The notes under the pieces: generated by a model
The model's input: the letters and a program-made list of their open reading frames with translations, nothing else
Databases searched by the model: none
Told to the model about the DNA's origin: nothing
Shown here: one piece after another, positions 13,268 through 25,613 of the stretch
Layout of the letters: every line of letters begins with the position of its first letter
How positions within the stretch are numbered: position 1 is the first letter of the stretch
From: Sporosarcina luteola
Lineage (GTDB): Bacteria; Bacillota; Bacilli; Bacillales_A; Planococcaceae
Assembly: GCF_023715245.1 (NCBI RefSeq)
Contig: NZ_JAMBNV010000002.1
Location: forward strand, 186,001-250,000
Direction of reading: 5' to 3'
Length of the DNA: 64,000 nt
Made by a program: the position numbers and the translations under genes

Positions 13268-15346
13268 TTATTCACCTTTATTTTTCTTGATGACTTCTTC
13301 TGCAACTGATTTCGGAACATCTTCGTAGTGATCGAATGACATGGAGAATACTCCACGGCCTTGTGTATTCGAACGAAGTGAAGTTGCGTAACCGAACATC
13401 TCTGCAAGTGGAACCATTGCACGGACAACTTGTGCGTTACCGCGAGCGTCCATACCTTCCACGCGACCACGGCGTGATGTGATATCACCCATGATGTCGC
13501 CCATGTATTCTTCAGGAATGATGACTTCAACTTTCATCATCGGCTCAAGAAGAACTGGGTTACATTTTGCAGCTGCATTTTTAAGTGCCATGGAAGCAGC
13601 GATCTTGAACGCCATCTCGTTGGAGTCGACGTCATGGTAAGAGCCATCGAATAGACGAGCTTTTACGTCGATCAACGGATAACCTGCAAGAACACCATTG
13701 TTCAAGGAATCACGAACTCCCGCTTCAACGGATCCGATGTATTCACGAGGAACAACACCACCGACGACAGCGTTTACGAATTCGAAACCTTTTCCTTCTT
13801 CGTTTGGCGAGAACTCAATCCAAACGTGACCGTATTGTCCACGACCACCGGATTGACGGACGAATTTACCTTCAACTTCCGCAGCAGTGCGGAATGTCTC
13901 ACGGTAAGAAACTTGTGGTGCACCAACGTTAGCATCTACCTTGAACTCACGACGTAGACGGTCAACGATGATATCAAGGTGAAGTTCACCCATACCAGCG
14001 ATGATGACTTCGCCTGTTTCTTGGTCAGTGTGCGCACGGAAAGTCGGGTCTTCCTCTTGCAATTTCGCAAGGGCGTTACCCATCTTATCTTGGTCACCTT
14101 TAGTTTTCGGTTCAATCGCAACAGAGATAACCGGTTCTGGGAAATCCATGGACTCAAGGATGATTGGTGCTTTGTCGTCACAAAGCGTGTCACCTGTTCC
14201 AGTATCTTTCAAACCGACTGCAGCTGCAATTTCACCTGAATGGACTTCAGAAATTTCTTCACGGGAGTTTGCGTGCATTTGCAGGATACGTCCTACACGC
14301 TCACGCTTTCCTTTAGTAGAGTTCTGTACATATGAACCCGATTGAAGGACACCGGAATAAACACGGAAGAATGTAAGCTTACCAACGTAAGGGTCTGTCA
14401 TAACTTTGAACGCTAGAGCAGAGAACGGCTCTTCGTCGCTTGAATGACGCTCTTCTTCTTCTTCTGTTTCCGGGTTGACACCCATCATTGGTGGAATGTC
14501 GAGTGGTGATGGCAAGTAGTCGACAACAGCGTCGAGGACTAATTGAACACCTTTGTTTTTGAAAGCCGTACCACAAACAACTGGGTAGAATTCTACCGCA
14601 AGAGTCGCTTTACGGATTGCAGTTTTGATTTCGTCGACCGTCAGCTCTTCGCCGCCGAGGTATTTTTCCATGAGATCTTCATCAAAGTCTACGATCGCTT
14701 CGATCAATTTCTCACGGTATTCTTCGGCTTGCGCACGGTGTTCTTCCGGAATATCTTCCACTGTAACATCAGTTCCGAGGTCATTACCGTACATAGTAGC
14801 TTTCATTTCGACGAGGTCGATGATGCCGCTGAAATTATCTTCAGCACCAATCGGAAGTTGGATCGGAACAGCATTCGCTTGTAGACGATCATGAAGAGTG
14901 CCTACAGAGTAAAGGAAGTCCGCACCTGTTTTATCCATCTTGTTAACGAAAACAAGACGTGGAACTTTATAGTTTGTCGCTTGGCGCCAAACAGTTTCTG
15001 TTTGTGGTTCAACGCCCGATTGAGCGTCAAGAACCGTTACAGCACCATCCAATACGCGAAGTGAACGTTCAACTTCAACTGTGAAGTCTACGTGTCCCGG
15101 TGTATCGATGATGTTTACACGGTGGCCTTTCCATGCAGCTGTTGTCGCAGCAGAAGTGATCGTGATTCCACGCTCCTGCTCCTGCTCCATCCAGTCCATT
15201 TGGGAAGCCCCTTCGTGCGTTTCTCCAATCTTATGGATCTTACCTGTGTAAAAAAGGATCCGCTCGGTCGTCGTCGTCTTACCGGCGTCGATGTGAGCCA
15301 TGATACCAATGTTACGAGTATTCACTAAGGAGAACTCTCTAGCCAT
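13268..15346 (-). CDS. fusA: Elongation factor G
   Basis: Translocation GTPase. The 692 residues show G1 [22 protein letters not shown] and NKMD in the G domain, then domains II-V with the C-terminal [10 protein letters not shown] motif. Standard length. A structured intergenic element separates it from rpsG, yet same-strand order suggests cotranscription in the str operon. Confidence 0.99.
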   Translation of the reverse strand: MAREFSLVNTRNIGIMAHIDAGKTTTTERILFYTGKIHKIGETHEGASQMDWMEQEQERGITITSAATTAAWKGHRVNIIDTPGHVDFTVEVERSLRVLDGAVTVLDAQSGVEPQTETVWRQATNYKVPRLVFVNKMDKTGADFLYSVGTLHDRLQANAVPIQLPIGAEDNFSGIIDLVEMKATMYGNDLGTDVTVEDIPEEHRAQAEEYREKLIEAIVDFDEDLMEKYLGGEELTVDEIKTAIRKATLAVEFYPVVCGTAFKNKGVQLVLDAVVDYLPSPLDIPPMMGVNPETEEEEERHSSDEEPFSALAFKVMTDPYVGKLTFFRVYSGVLQSGSYVQNSTKGKRERVGRILQMHANSREEISEVHSGEIAAAVGLKDTGTGDTLCDDKAPIILESMDFPEPVISVAIEPKTKGDQDKMGNALAKLQEEDPTFRAHTDQETGEVIIAGMGELHLDIIVDRLRREFKVDANVGAPQVSYRETFRTAAEVEGKFVRQSGGRGQYGHVWIEFSPNEEGKGFEFVNAVVGGVVPREYIGSVEAGVRDSLNNGVLAGYPLIDVKARLFDGSYHDVDSNEMAFKIAASMALKNAAAKCNPVLLEPMMKVEVIIPEEYMGDIMGDITSRRGRVEGMDARGNAQVVRAMVPLAEMFGYATSLRSNTQGRGVFSMSFDHYEDVPKSVAEEVIKKNKGE

Positions 15347-15384
15347 TTTGTATAACTCCTTCCGTTTCGGATTAAGGTGTCAAT

Positions 15385-15475
15385 CAATCACGCCTCGGCG
15401 TGATTGTGTCAGGATTTTTTCGAGCAAGCTCGAAAACCTACCATAAAAAATCCTTGACATCCGCCGGAGGCTTTC
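15385..15475 (-). repeat. Compound inverted-repeat element in the rpsG-fusA gap
   Basis: Hairpin 1 at 15385-15406 pairs CAATCACGC with GCGTGATTG. Hairpin 2 is nested: outer arms TGTCAGGATTTTTT (15407-15420) and AAAAAATCCTTGACA (15445-15459) enclose TTTTCGAGC/GCTCGAAAA (15417-15436). The inner and outer stems compete for the same T-run. A third palindromic patch CCGCCGGAGG lies at about 15462-15471. From memory it resembles an interspersed intergenic element of Planococcaceae, which I cannot verify. Confidence 0.65.
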
Positions 15476-15586
15476 ATCTTTTTTCAGCTGAATCTCAACA
15501 CCCGCTAAACAGTATTCAAAATTGCATGCATCTCGATACCTTTAGAGGCGGCAATCTTCTGCTGAATAAAGATAAAACGTCCGATC

Positions 15587-16057
15587 TTACCAGCGATAGT
15601 GAGCGAATGCTTTGTTCGCTTCTGCCATCTTGTGCATTTCTTCACGGCGTTTCACGGAAGCACCTGTGTTGTTGGAAGCATCAAGGATTTCATTCGCAAG
15701 ACGTTCTTCCATCGTTTTCTCACCACGTGAGCGGGAGTAGTTTACAAGGTAACGCAATCCGAGAGTTGTACGGCGTTCAGGACGAACTTCAACCGGAACT
15801 TGGTAGTTCGCACCACCGACACGGCGAGCACGTACTTCAAGCACTGGCATAACATTGTTCAATGCTGCTTCAAATACTTCTATAGGGTCTTTACCTGAGC
15901 GTTCTTGAACAAGTTCAAACGCACCATAGAGGATTTTTTGTGATGTACCTTTTTTACCGTCTACCATCATTTTGTTGATAAGACGAGTGACAAGCTTCGA
16001 ATTATAAATCGGATCCGGTAATACGTCGCGTTTTGCAACAGGACCTTTACGAGGCAT
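15587..16057 (-). CDS. rpsG: 30S ribosomal protein S7
   Basis: Primary 16S rRNA-binding protein that nucleates the 30S head. The 156 residues start [16 protein letters not shown] and contain [16 protein letters not shown]. Normal str order rpsL-rpsG-fusA-tuf. Autogenous control by S7, known in E. coli, cannot be judged here. Confidence 0.98.
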   Translation of the reverse strand: MPRKGPVAKRDVLPDPIYNSKLVTRLINKMMVDGKKGTSQKILYGAFELVQERSGKDPIEVFEAALNNVMPVLEVRARRVGGANYQVPVEVRPERRTTLGLRYLVNYSRSRGEKTMEERLANEILDASNNTGASVKRREEMHKMAEANKAFAHYRW

Positions 16058-16098
16058 ATTGTTTTCCTCCTTTCGAAATAATCATTTCGTTTTCGTTA

Positions 16099-16521
16099 TT
16101 AGTTTTTCTTTTCTTTAGGTCTTTTCGCACCGTATTGTGAACGGCTTTGCATACGGCCAGTAACTCCAGCTGTATCAAGCGCTCCACGTACGATGTGGTA
16201 ACGAACACCCGGTAAGTCTTTTACACGTCCTCCACGGATTAGAACAACGCTGTGCTCTTGAAGGTTGTGACCTTCACCAGGGATATATGCGTTCACTTCC
16301 AAAGTGTTTGTCAAACGAACACGCGCATATTTACGAAGAGCCGAGTTCGGTTTCTTCGGAGTCATTGTACCCACACGAGTACAAACACCTCTTTTTTGTG
16401 GCGAGTTGACGTTTGTCATCGACTTTTTGAAGCTATTATAACTTTTTCCGAGTGCTGGTGCCTTGGAACTGTCCGACTTCGATTTACGAGGTTTACGGAC
16501 CAATTGGTTAATTGTAGGCAT
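16099..16521 (-). CDS. rpsL: 30S ribosomal protein S12
   Basis: Decoding-centre protein. The ATG at 16521 gives 140 residues ([15 protein letters not shown]) behind AAAGGAGG; the longer in-frame start lacks support. The [11 protein letters not shown] and GVRYHIVRG motifs are wild type at the usual streptomycin-resistance lysines. Confidence 0.98.
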   Translation of the reverse strand: MPTINQLVRKPRKSKSDSSKAPALGKSYNSFKKSMTNVNSPQKRGVCTRVGTMTPKKPNSALRKYARVRLTNTLEVNAYIPGEGHNLQEHSVVLIRGGRVKDLPGVRYHIVRGALDTAGVTGRMQSRSQYGAKRPKEKKN

Positions 16522-16624
16522 CGGATTTCCTCCTTTCACTGTGCTTTTTGTAAGACCACACATCCAGGTGGTTCATTTTTGGGGTAAAAACAAAGTCTTT
16601 GTGTGTTTCATCACACAAAAACTA

Positions 16625-16873
16625 TCATACAGTAATGGCGACGACGGACGCACCGACTTGAATGCCGCATGCCTGACCGAGCTTTTCCCTCGAATCGACA
16701 TAACTTACTTGAATGCCGTGCTTGGCTGCTTCCCCGATTACCGGTTCGATCAGCTTTCCTTCGACATCTTCCGCAATGACGACTTCCTTCACCACGCCAG
16801 ACTTTATCGCTTTCACTGTTTGCTTTGTACCGATGATTGTCTTCTTTGCCTGCTCGACTTTTTCATAAGACAT
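16625..16873 (-). CDS. ybxF: L7Ae-family K-turn RNA-binding protein
   Basis: Small RNA-binding protein of the L7Ae/L30e fold, known in B. subtilis to bind kink-turn RNA and lie ahead of rpsL. The 82 residues start [20 protein letters not shown] behind TTGGAGG and match the family length; ten extra in-frame codons upstream are dismissed. First gene of the str transcript, with a promoter directly upstream. Confidence 0.93.
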   Translation of the reverse strand: MSYEKVEQAKKTIIGTKQTVKAIKSGVVKEVVIAEDVEGKLIEPVIGEAAKHGIQVSYVDSREKLGQACGIQVGASVVAITV

Positions 16874-16918
16874 TCGTGCATCCTCCAAAGTACAGACATT
16901 CAACTATCAACCTTTTGT

Positions 16919-16947
16919 ATATTACCATCTACGAAGATGCATGTCAA
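16919..16947 (-). promoter_or_regulatory. Sigma-A promoter of the str operon
   Basis: Minus strand TTGACA, 17-base spacer, TAATAT, between the rpoC terminator and ybxF. Predicted start near 16912. Confidence 0.85.
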
Positions 16948-16958
16948 CAATTAATAAA

Positions 16959-16990
16959 AAATGGGGAGAGGATTCTTTCTCTCCCCATTT
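16959..16990 (-). terminator. Rho-independent terminator of rpoBC
   Basis: AAATGGGGAGAG pairs perfectly with CTCTCCCCATTT around an 8-base loop, followed on the minus strand by TTTTTTATTAA. It starts 10 bases after the rpoC stop. Confidence 0.92.
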
Positions 16991-16999
16991 GATTATCAT

Positions 17000-19900
17000 T
17001 TACTCAATTACCGCTGCTGTCGCCTTTTCTTCCTGTTCCATCTTGATCTGGCGATAACGCTGCATGCCAGTTCCAGCTGGAACAAGCTTACCGATGATGA
17101 CGTTCTCCTTAAGGCCGAGCAATTCATCCGTTTTTCCTTTGATCGCTGCATCTGTTAAGACGCGAGTCGTTTCTTGGAAGGATGCTGCCGACAAGAAGGA
17201 TTCCGTTTCAAGTGATGCTTTCGTAATACCGAGAATGACCGGACGTGATGTAGCCGGCACCTTCCCGCTTTTCAATACTTTAGCGTTCGCCTCGGCGAAT
17301 TGGTGGATGTCGAGCAATGAGCCCGGAAGTAGATCCGTGTCTCCAGCTTCGATGACACGCACTTTTCGAAGCATCTGGCGGACCATCACTTCAACGTGCT
17401 TATCACCGATCTCAACACCTTGCATACGGTAAACTTTCTGAACTTCTTTAAGAAGGTATTCTTGTACAGTCGCTACGTCTTTAACGACAATCAATTCTTT
17501 CGGATCGATGGAACCTTCTGTAATGCTGTCCCCGCGATCGATTGAATCGCCGACTTGTACTTTCAAGCGGGCGTTGTACGGAGCAAGATACTTGCGCGTT
17601 TCAACTTCCCCTTGAATTGTAATTTCCTTCTGACCTTCCCGGATTTCGTCAATCTCAGTGATTTCACCTTTGATCTCAGAAATGACTGCTTGCCCTTTTG
17701 GATTCCGGGATTCGAAAATCTCCTGGATACGAGGAAGACCGGATGTAATGTCATCCCCCGCAACTCCACCTGTATGGAATGTACGCATCGTAAGCTGTGT
17801 ACCAGGCTCACCGATTGATTGCGCAGCGATGATACCAACTGCCTCACCAACTTCAACCGTTTCCCCTGTTGCAAGATTGATGCCGTAACATTTTTTACAA
17901 ACACCGTGTTTTGTATTACAAGTGAACGCAGAACGGATTGTAACTGTTTCGATTCCTGCATTGATGATTGCTGTTGCAAGATCGGCAGTGACAAGACCAT
18001 CTTTCGGAACAATCACTTCGCCCGTTTCCGGATGACGGATTGTCTTCTTCGTATGACGGCCCTCAATACGCTCTTCCAATGTTTCGATGACTTCTGTTCC
18101 TTCAGTCAGAGCGCTGATTTGCAGACCTCTGTCCGTTCCGCAATCGTCTTCGCGTACGATGACATCTTGCGCAACGTCTACGAGACGACGTGTCAAGTAA
18201 CCGGAGTCAGCAGTTTTCAATGCTGTATCCGCAAGACCTTTACGGGCACCGTGAGTGGAAATGAAGTACTCAAGTACTGTCAATCCTTCACGGAACGAAG
18301 ACTTGATCGGCAACTCGATGATCCGTCCTGCCGGGTTGGCCATTAGTCCCCGCATTCCTGCGAGCTGCGTGAAGTTGGACGCGTTACCACGGGCACCTGA
18401 GTCACTCATCATGTAAATAGGGTTTGTATTTTCAAGAGAGTCCATCAGTTTATCCTGGATGACGTCCTTGGCATTGCTCCAGTAGGAAATGACACGGTCA
18501 TAACGCTCTTCCTCCGTAATGAGACCACGGCGGAATTGTTGCGTTACTTTATCCACTTTATCTTGAGCTTCTTTCAAAATATCATCTTTGTTCGGCAATA
18601 CGACGATATCTGAAATACCGACCGTGATGCCTGCACGAGTTGAATATTTAAAACCTAGGTTTTTCATCCGGTCAAGCATTCTTGAAGTTTCCGTGATATG
18701 GAACTTCTTGAAGATTTCCGCGATGATATTTCCAAGGATCTTTTTACGGAACGGAAGGACGATCTCCGCATTTTGAATATGCTCTCTAATATTGACCGTT
18801 CCATCAATGAAGTATTTATCCGGCGTTTCAATCTGTAGATTGTGATCTGTCGGTTCATTGATGTATGGGAACGTCTCAGGAAGAATTTCATTGAAAATAA
18901 GCTTCCCGATTGTTGTCAATAAAAGCTTGCGGTTCTGTTCTTCTGTGAATGTAGGGTTGTTCAACGAACCAGCTTGGATGGCGATTCTCGTATGCAAGTG
19001 GACATGGCCTGTTTGATATGCAATCAAAGCCTCATTCATATTGCTGAAAATCGACCCTTCTCCAATGGATCCTTCCCTTTCCAACGTAAGGTAGTAGTTG
19101 CCCAACACCATATCCTGTGATGGAGTAACAACTGGTTTACCGTCTTTCGGGTTCAGGATGTTTTGCGCTGCAAGCATGAGTAAACGCGCTTCTGCTTGAG
19201 CTTCTGCTGAAAGCGGAACGTGAACAGCCATTTGGTCTCCGTCGAAGTCGGCGTTATAAGCCGTACATACGAGTGGATGAAGCTGGATGGCACGTCCTTC
19301 GACCAACAATGGTTCAAATGCCTGGATTCCAAGTCTATGAAGAGTAGGAGCACGGTTTAGTAATACCGGATGCTCTTTAATGACGTCTTCAAGGACATCC
19401 CAAACTTCTGAATGCAAACGTTCGATCTTGCGTTTCGCACTCTTGATGTTATGGGCCAGTCCACGTTCAACCAATTCCTTCATAACGAAAGGCTTGAACA
19501 ATTCAATCGCCATTTCTTTCGGAAGACCACATTGATACATTTTCAAGTTAGGTCCAACAACAATTACCGAACGACCTGAATAATCGACCCGTTTACCCAA
19601 CAAGTTTTGACGGAAGCGACCTTGCTTCCCTTTCAACATATGGGAGAGGGATTTCAACGGACGATTTCCTGGACCAGTAACCGGACGTCCGCGACGACCG
19701 TTGTCAACTAGTGCGTCGACAGCTTCCTGCAACATCCGCTTTTCGTTCTGCACGATGATGCCAGGTGCGCCAAGGTCAAGAAGTCGCTTCAACCGGTTGT
19801 TCCGGTTAATTACCCTACGGTAAAGGTCATTCAAATCGGAAGTTGCGAAACGGCCGCCGTCCAGTTGTACCATCGGGCGCAGTTCCGGCGGGATGACCGG

Positions 19901-20593
19901 CAACACTTCGAGAACCATCCATTCCGGACGGTTTCCAGAGTTACGGAAAGATTCGACGACTTCCAAGCGTCTGATCGCACGAGTACGACGCTGACCTTGT
20001 ACAGTCTTCAACTCTTCCTTCAGGCTTTCCGTTTCTTTGTCTAGATCGATTGCCATCAAAAGTTGTTCAATCGCTTCGGCACCCATGAGCGCCTGGAATT
20101 TCGAACCATACTTTTCACGGTATAGCCTGAATTCCTTCTCGGAAAGCAATTGTTTCCGCTCGAGTGGTGTGTCTGCAGGGTCAACAACGACATAAGATGC
20201 GAAATAAATGATTTCTTCCAACGCACGTGGTGTCATATCTAGAATTAAGCCCATTCTGCTTGGAATGCCTTTGAAATACCAAATATGTGTGACCGGTGCT
20301 GCAAGCTCGATATGCCCCATACGTTCACGACGAACTTTTTGGCGTGTCACTTCAACACCACAACGGTCACAAACGACGCCTTTGTAACGGACACGCTTGT
20401 ATTTACCGCAATGACATTCCCAGTCTTTTGTAGGTCCGAAAATCCGTTCACAGAACAGACCGTCTTTCTCTGGTTTCAATGTACGATAGTTGATCGTTTC
20501 GGGTTTTTTCACTTCACCGTAAGACCAAGAACGAATTTTATCCGGTGAAGCAAGGCCGATTTTCATATACTCAAAATTGTTTACATCTATCAA
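17000..20593 (-). CDS. rpoC: RNA polymerase beta' subunit
   Basis: Catalytic core subunit of RNA polymerase. The 1197 residues carry the N-terminal zinc finger (CHCG and CDRCG near 60-78), the catalytic [10 protein letters not shown] loop near residue 450, and the second zinc cluster ending CKKCYG near 890. Length matches Bacillales RpoC. Lies 107 bp after rpoB and ends at a strong terminator. Confidence 0.99.
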   Translation of the reverse strand: MIDVNNFEYMKIGLASPDKIRSWSYGEVKKPETINYRTLKPEKDGLFCERIFGPTKDWECHCGKYKRVRYKGVVCDRCGVEVTRQKVRRERMGHIELAAPVTHIWYFKGIPSRMGLILDMTPRALEEIIYFASYVVVDPADTPLERKQLLSEKEFRLYREKYGSKFQALMGAEAIEQLLMAIDLDKETESLKEELKTVQGQRRTRAIRRLEVVESFRNSGNRPEWMVLEVLPVIPPELRPMVQLDGGRFATSDLNDLYRRVINRNNRLKRLLDLGAPGIIVQNEKRMLQEAVDALVDNGRRGRPVTGPGNRPLKSLSHMLKGKQGRFRQNLLGKRVDYSGRSVIVVGPNLKMYQCGLPKEMAIELFKPFVMKELVERGLAHNIKSAKRKIERLHSEVWDVLEDVIKEHPVLLNRAPTLHRLGIQAFEPLLVEGRAIQLHPLVCTAYNADFDGDQMAVHVPLSAEAQAEARLLMLAAQNILNPKDGKPVVTPSQDMVLGNYYLTLEREGSIGEGSIFSNMNEALIAYQTGHVHLHTRIAIQAGSLNNPTFTEEQNRKLLLTTIGKLIFNEILPETFPYINEPTDHNLQIETPDKYFIDGTVNIREHIQNAEIVLPFRKKILGNIIAEIFKKFHITETSRMLDRMKNLGFKYSTRAGITVGISDIVVLPNKDDILKEAQDKVDKVTQQFRRGLITEEERYDRVISYWSNAKDVIQDKLMDSLENTNPIYMMSDSGARGNASNFTQLAGMRGLMANPAGRIIELPIKSSFREGLTVLEYFISTHGARKGLADTALKTADSGYLTRRLVDVAQDVIVREDDCGTDRGLQISALTEGTEVIETLEERIEGRHTKKTIRHPETGEVIVPKDGLVTADLATAIINAGIETVTIRSAFTCNTKHGVCKKCYGINLATGETVEVGEAVGIIAAQSIGEPGTQLTMRTFHTGGVAGDDITSGLPRIQEIFESRNPKGQAVISEIKGEITEIDEIREGQKEITIQGEVETRKYLAPYNARLKVQVGDSIDRGDSITEGSIDPKELIVVKDVATVQEYLLKEVQKVYRMQGVEIGDKHVEVMVRQMLRKVRVIEAGDTDLLPGSLLDIHQFAEANAKVLKSGKVPATSRPVILGITKASLETESFLSAASFQETTRVLTDAAIKGKTDELLGLKENVIIGKLVPAGTGMQRYRQIKMEQEEKATAAVIE

Positions 20594-20700
20594 GGAGCCT
20601 ACCTCCCTCTTATCTTATCTCCGCGATGGACTCACATCTTTATCAGTAAGACAGAGGAGCGTTCGAGCTCCCCTATCCAATTGCACAAACTGTATTTCAA

Positions 20701-23700
20701 TCAAACCGTTTGATCTTCAGCCATGAGGTTCAATGCGTCTGTTGGTTGCATATCATCGTCATCATCGAGATCGCGCATTTCGATTTCTTCGAATTCCTCT
20801 GTTAGCATCTTCACGTCCAACCCAAGGCTCTGAAGTTCTTTGATCAATACTTTGAACGACTCAGGAACGCCCGGTTGAGGGACGCTTTGTCCTTTGACGA
20901 TCGCTTCGTACGTCTTCACACGTCCGACAACGTCATCCGACTTGACAGTAAGGATTTCTTGCAATGTATAAGCGGCACCATAAGCTTCAAGCGCCCACAC
21001 TTCCATCTCCCCGAAACGCTGACCGCCGAATTGAGCTTTCCCTCCGAGCGGTTGTTGCGTAACGAGCGAGTAAGGTCCAGTCGACCGAGCATGAAGCTTG
21101 TCGTCAACCATGTGAGCGAGTTTGATCAAATACATGACGCCTACAGATACGCGGCTGTCAAATGGCTCACCTGAGCGGCCATCGTAAAGGATCGTCTTTC
21201 CGTCACGGTTCATACCCGCTTCTTCCATGGTGCTCCATACATCTTCTTCATTCGCTCCGTCAAATACCGGCGAAGCCATATGAATGCCCAGGTTACGGGC
21301 AGCCATTCCAAGATGCATTTCCAATACCTGTCCGATATTCATACGAGAAGGTACACCAAGTGGGTTCAACATGACGTCGATCGGTGTGCCGTCCGGAAGG
21401 TATGGCATATCCGATTCAGGCAAGATGCGTGAGATAACACCTTTGTTACCGTGACGTCCAGCCATTTTATCCCCGACAGAGATTTTACGCTTCTGGACGA
21501 TATATGCACGGACGAGTTGGTTTACGCCTGGTGGCAATTCGTCTCCATCTTCACGATTGAACACTTTTACGTCCAGGACGATTCCGCCAGCACCGTGAGG
21601 AACACGCAAGGACGTGTCACGCACTTCGCGGGCTTTCTCTCCGAAGATCGCGTGGAGAAGTCTTTCCTCCGCTGTCAGTTCGGTAACCCCTTTAGGTGTC
21701 ACTTTCCCGACGAGGATATCACCATCACGGACTTCTGCACCGATACGGATAATACCGCGGTCATCCAAGTTGCGAAGGGCTTCTTCCCCGACATTCGGGA
21801 TGTCCCTCGTAATCTCTTCAGGTCCGAGTTTCGTATCCCGTGCTTCCGATTCGTATTCTTCGATATGGATCGATGTAAATACATCATCTTTCACAAGACG
21901 TTCGCTCATAATGATGGCATCTTCATAGTTGTAACCATCCCATGTCATGAAGGCTGTAAGGACGTTTCGGCCCAAAGCAAGCTCCCCACTATCCATCGAA
22001 GGTCCGTCTGCAAGGATATCGCGAGGTTGCACACGATCTCCGACGCTTACGATCGGTCGTTGGTTATAGCAAGTCCCTTGGTTGGAACGGATGAAATTAT
22101 CAAGGCGATAAATCGTCAAGTCGCCCTTCACTTCTTTGCCGTCCACCGTTTCAATGCGGCGGATCCGGATTTCCCTTGCCTCGACGTGCTCGACGATGCC
22201 ATGGTATTTGGCAATTACGGCAGCTCCGGAGTCACGCGCAGATACGTGTTCCATACCAGTCCCGACAAACGGGGCTTCAGGATTCAACAAAGGTACAGCT
22301 TGACGTTGCATGTTCGCACCCATCAAGGCACGGTTGGAGTCGTCATTCTCAAGGAACGGAATACATGCTGTTGCCGCAGAGACGACTTGCTTCGGAGATA
22401 CATCCATATAGTCGATCTGCTCACGTTTGAATACTGTGTTATCCCCTTGGAAACGCCCAACAACTTCTTCGTTGACGTAGGAACCATCTTCGTTAAGCGG
22501 CGCATTCGCCTGCGCAACGACATAGTTATCCTCGATATCCGCAGTCAAATAATCGATTTGGTGAGTGACGCGTCCTGTTTCAGGGTCAACCTTCCGATAA
22601 GGAGTTTCAATGAAACCGAACTTATTCACTCTCGCAAACGTTGAAAGGGAGTTGATCAATCCAATGTTCGGACCCTCCGGCGTTTCAATCGGACACATGC
22701 GTCCGTAGTGGGAATAGTGAACGTCACGGACTTCCATGCCCGCACGCTCCCTTGTCAATCCACCTGGTCCTAGCGCTGACAGACGTCGCTTATGCGTCAA
22801 TTCGGCAAGCGGATTCGTCTGATCCATGAACTGGGATAGCTGAGAGCTACCAAAGAATTCTTTGATGGAAGCGATGACCGGTCTGATATTAATCAATTGC
22901 TGAGGCACGATCGATTGAGTGTCATTGATGGACATACGCTCTTTAACGACACGTTCCATACGGGATAATCCAATCCGGAATTGGTTTTGAAGCAATTCAC
23001 CAACCGAACGCAGACGACGGTTTCCAAGATGGTCGATATCGTCCGTATTTCCAACTCCATGGAGCAAGTTAAAGAAATAGCTGATGGAAGCGACAATGTC
23101 CGCAGGTGTCACATGTTTCACCGACTCATCAATGCTCGCATTCGAGATAACATTGATCTCTTGCTTCTCTTCACTCTTCGGAGCATAGATCTTGATTGTC
23201 TGGATTGTAATATCTTCTTCCAAGACACCGCCAACATGCGTTATTTCCTGGATGCCGACACCCTTTTCAAGATGAGGCAATAGACGATCCAATGTCCGAC
23301 GGTCTAGCAGCTGATCTTTCTCAACTAGAATTTCACCTGTTTCAGGGTCTGCAAGTGTTTCTGCAACCGTTTGATTGAACAGACGATTTTGCAGATGAAG
23401 CTTCTTGTTCATTTTATAACGGCCGACATTCGCCAAGTCATACCTTTTCGGGTCGAAGAAGCGGGAGTACAGCAGGCTTCGCGCACTGTCCAACGTCGGA
23501 GGCTCACCTGGACGTAGACGCTCGTAGATTTCAAGCAAGGCCTTCTCCGAAGTTTCCGTGTTATCCTTTTCAAGCGTGTTGCGCAAGTACTCATTGTCTC
23601 CGATCAGATCAATGATTTCTTGATCTGTTGAAAATCCAAGCGCTCGAAGAAGGACGGTAATCGGCAATTTACGGGTACGATCAATCCGGACGTGGACTAC

Positions 23701-24234
23701 ATCTTTTGCGTCAGTCTCGTACTCGAGCCACGCACCGCGGTTCGGAATGACAGTCGCAGCAAATCCGCGCTTACCGTTCTTATCCGTCTTATCATTGAAG
23801 TAGACACTCGGGGACCTTACGAGCTGGGATACGATGACCCTTTCCGCACCGTTGATGATGAACGTTCCGTTTTCCGTCATAAGCGGGAAGTCACCCATGA
23901 AAACGTCCTGTTCTTTCACTTCTTCCGTTTCCTTGTTATGCAATCGCACTTTTACGCGCAGCGGTGCTGCATACGTAACGTCACGCTCTTTTGATTCATC
24001 AACAGGGTATTTCGGTTCACCAAGTTGATAATCAATGAATTCCAACGAAAGATTACCTGTGAAATCCTGGATTGGAGAAATATCACGGAACATTTCCCGT
24101 AGCCCTTCTTCCAAGAACCACTCATAAGATGCCGTCTGGATTTCAATCAAATTCGGCAGCTCGAGAACTTCATTGATCCGCGCGAAACTTCTGCGCTGAC
24201 GGTGTTGACCATACTGAACTAAATGACCTGTCAA
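20701..24234 (-). CDS. rpoB: RNA polymerase beta subunit
   Basis: Core RNA polymerase subunit. I choose the TTG at 24234 (1177 residues, beginning [10 protein letters not shown] after the initiator) because GAGGGG lies 8 bases upstream; the in-frame GTG at 24243 abuts that site, and B. subtilis rpoB also uses TTG. The rifampicin pocket ([20 protein letters not shown]) is wild type, and [10 protein letters not shown] is present. The acidic C-terminal tail is shorter than in B. subtilis. Confidence 0.99.
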   Translation of the reverse strand: MTGHLVQYGQHRQRRSFARINEVLELPNLIEIQTASYEWFLEEGLREMFRDISPIQDFTGNLSLEFIDYQLGEPKYPVDESKERDVTYAAPLRVKVRLHNKETEEVKEQDVFMGDFPLMTENGTFIINGAERVIVSQLVRSPSVYFNDKTDKNGKRGFAATVIPNRGAWLEYETDAKDVVHVRIDRTRKLPITVLLRALGFSTDQEIIDLIGDNEYLRNTLEKDNTETSEKALLEIYERLRPGEPPTLDSARSLLYSRFFDPKRYDLANVGRYKMNKKLHLQNRLFNQTVAETLADPETGEILVEKDQLLDRRTLDRLLPHLEKGVGIQEITHVGGVLEEDITIQTIKIYAPKSEEKQEINVISNASIDESVKHVTPADIVASISYFFNLLHGVGNTDDIDHLGNRRLRSVGELLQNQFRIGLSRMERVVKERMSINDTQSIVPQQLINIRPVIASIKEFFGSSQLSQFMDQTNPLAELTHKRRLSALGPGGLTRERAGMEVRDVHYSHYGRMCPIETPEGPNIGLINSLSTFARVNKFGFIETPYRKVDPETGRVTHQIDYLTADIEDNYVVAQANAPLNEDGSYVNEEVVGRFQGDNTVFKREQIDYMDVSPKQVVSAATACIPFLENDDSNRALMGANMQRQAVPLLNPEAPFVGTGMEHVSARDSGAAVIAKYHGIVEHVEAREIRIRRIETVDGKEVKGDLTIYRLDNFIRSNQGTCYNQRPIVSVGDRVQPRDILADGPSMDSGELALGRNVLTAFMTWDGYNYEDAIIMSERLVKDDVFTSIHIEEYESEARDTKLGPEEITRDIPNVGEEALRNLDDRGIIRIGAEVRDGDILVGKVTPKGVTELTAEERLLHAIFGEKAREVRDTSLRVPHGAGGIVLDVKVFNREDGDELPPGVNQLVRAYIVQKRKISVGDKMAGRHGNKGVISRILPESDMPYLPDGTPIDVMLNPLGVPSRMNIGQVLEMHLGMAARNLGIHMASPVFDGANEEDVWSTMEEAGMNRDGKTILYDGRSGEPFDSRVSVGVMYLIKLAHMVDDKLHARSTGPYSLVTQQPLGGKAQFGGQRFGEMEVWALEAYGAAYTLQEILTVKSDDVVGRVKTYEAIVKGQSVPQPGVPESFKVLIKELQSLGLDVKMLTEEFEEIEMRDLDDDDDMQPTDALNLMAEDQTV

Positions 24235-24292
24235 CTCTTTCACCCCTCAAAACAATATTAGTCCTTTGCGAAATCATAAAAATAGTGTATGA

Positions 24293-24333
24293 TATCGAAA
24301 AAACAAAAAGAAAACGAGTTCTGGCAAGAGCTC
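24293..24333 (-). terminator. Terminator-like hairpin in the rpoB leader
   Basis: Minus strand GAGCTCTTGCCAGAACTC folds into a seven-pair stem with one mismatch, followed by GTTTTCTTTTTGTTTTTT. It lies about 100 nt after the predicted rpoB start point and 60 nt before the start codon. It could end ybxB transcripts or attenuate rpoBC. Confidence 0.55.
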
Positions 24334-24436
24334 ATTTTCGGTTTAACAATCTTTTATCCATTGCCAGTATGCCTTAGATTTCCAAATCTTATGCAAAAGG
24401 GCACACGACCTCATTATATTATTTATGCATTTTACA

Positions 24437-24465
24437 ATACTAGCACAAGAAAACACTCAGGTCAA
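24437..24465 (-). promoter_or_regulatory. Candidate sigma-A promoter of rpoBC
   Basis: Minus strand TTGACC, 17-base spacer, TAGTAT. The -35 overlaps the last codons of ybxB. Gives a leader of about 195 nt. Confidence 0.65.
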
Positions 24466-25065
24466 CGTTTTTTGGGCTTTAAGTATGAAATATCCTTTTT
24501 TCTTTTCCACGGTTTCCACATTTCCGAACAACTCGGTCAAATGCGCCATTGTGGAAGGGGCCCCCTGCTTCTTCTGAATGACGACCCACAATTCTCCTCC
24601 GGTAGCCAATTTCGAAAAAGCTCCGTCGTAAATTTTGAATACCGTCTCTTTTCCTGCCCGGATTGGCGGGTTCGTCAATATCGCCGCGAAACCCTCCGCC
24701 TCTACAGCCGACAATGCATCACTCGGGTAGACCGACACATTCCGTATGTCGTTCAGTTTGGCATTTTCATTCGCGAGCGCCATCGCCCTTTCGTTGACAT
24801 CGACCATATGGACGCTCCGGTCCGGAAAAGATGCGGCGATCGATAATCCGATAGGTCCGTAACCACAACCAACATCCAGCACAACCCCTGCCACAGTAGG
24901 CATTACGAAAGAATCCGCTAGCAGACGTGAACCGAAATCCACTTCCCCTTTACTGAATACTCCCGCGTCCGTCTTGAATCGAAGCCGGTTATTTCGCAAT
25001 GTCGCTTGCCATTCCTTCGGATCACTTTTCACTATTGGATTTTTAGAGTAGTAATGTTCAGCCAT
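24457..25065 (-). CDS. ybxB: RsmC-like 16S rRNA guanine-N2 methyltransferase
   Basis: SAM-dependent methyltransferase of the RsmC/RlmG-like group, predicted to modify rRNA. The 202 residues from the ATG at 25065 (MAEHYYSKNP, behind AGGAAGGAG) match YbxB; 31 in-frame codons upstream run back through the rplL terminator. The SAM-binding VLDVGCGYGPIG and catalytic NPPI motifs are visible. It lies between rplL and rpoB as in B. subtilis. The exact target base is inferred from the family. Confidence 0.88.
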   Translation of the reverse strand: MAEHYYSKNPIVKSDPKEWQATLRNNRLRFKTDAGVFSKGEVDFGSRLLADSFVMPTVAGVVLDVGCGYGPIGLSIAASFPDRSVHMVDVNERAMALANENAKLNDIRNVSVYPSDALSAVEAEGFAAILTNPPIRAGKETVFKIYDGAFSKLATGGELWVVIQKKQGAPSTMAHLTELFGNVETVEKKKGYFILKAQKTLT

Positions 25066-25120
25066 ATTGATTCTCCTTCCTCCCGAAAGGTTACCCATAT
25101 TTCCTTCTAGATAAAAAAAC

Positions 25121-25156
25121 GAAGAAAAGCCCGTCCGAAACGACGAGCCTTTCTTC
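25121..25156 (-). terminator. Terminator after rplJL
   Basis: Minus strand GAAGAAAGGC...GCTTTTCTTC with internal CGTC/GACG pairing, followed by GTTTTTTTA. It begins 12 bases after the rplL stop; partial read-through would supply ybxB and rpoBC. Confidence 0.8.
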
Positions 25157-25168
25157 ATTATTCAAAAA

Positions 25169-25534
25169 TTACTTAACTTCTACGCCAGCGCCAACTTCTT
25201 CAAGTTTCGCTTTCATTTCTTCTGCTTCTTCTTTAGAAACGCCTTCTTTGATTGCTTTAGGAGCGTTATCAACTACTTCTTTCGCTTCTTTCAAGCCTAG
25301 GCCAGTGATTTCGCGAACAACTTTGATAACTTTGATTTTTTGATCTCCAGCAGATGCAAGAACTACGTCGAACTCAGTTTGCTCAGCAGCCGCTTCACCA
25401 GCACCTGCTCCGCCCATCATTGCAACAGGAGCTGCAGCAGTTACGCCGAATTCCTCTTCGATAGCTTTTACAAGGTCGTTCAATTCAAGGACTGTCATTT
25501 CTTTAATCGCGTCAAGGATTTGTTGATTAGTCAT
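25169..25534 (-). CDS. rplL: 50S ribosomal protein L7/L12
   Basis: Stalk protein that recruits translational GTPases. The 121 residues comprise an N-terminal dimerisation domain, an alanine-rich hinge (about 32-53) and the C-terminal factor-binding domain with [19 protein letters not shown]. Cotranscribed with rplJ, 79 bp downstream of it. Confidence 0.98.
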   Translation of the reverse strand: MTNQQILDAIKEMTVLELNDLVKAIEEEFGVTAAAPVAMMGGAGAGEAAAEQTEFDVVLASAGDQKIKVIKVVREITGLGLKEAKEVVDNAPKAIKEGVSKEEAEEMKAKLEEVGAGVEVK

Positions 25535-25613
25535 TATTTTTTCCTCCTAAATAGGTTTTAGTTTGTCGGGGATTAGCCCGCAGATTTTTGTCGTTCAGGC
25601 AGCTTCAGTAAAC

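Noticed and set aside
15400-15852. 150-codon plus-strand frame through the rpsG-fusA gap
   Set aside because: It crosses the hairpin element and runs antisense into rpsG; no ribosome site or similarity.
21451-22644. 397-codon open frame on the plus strand
   Set aside because: It lies antisense within rpoB; the frame is open because of the codon usage of the opposite strand, with no ribosome site or family similarity.
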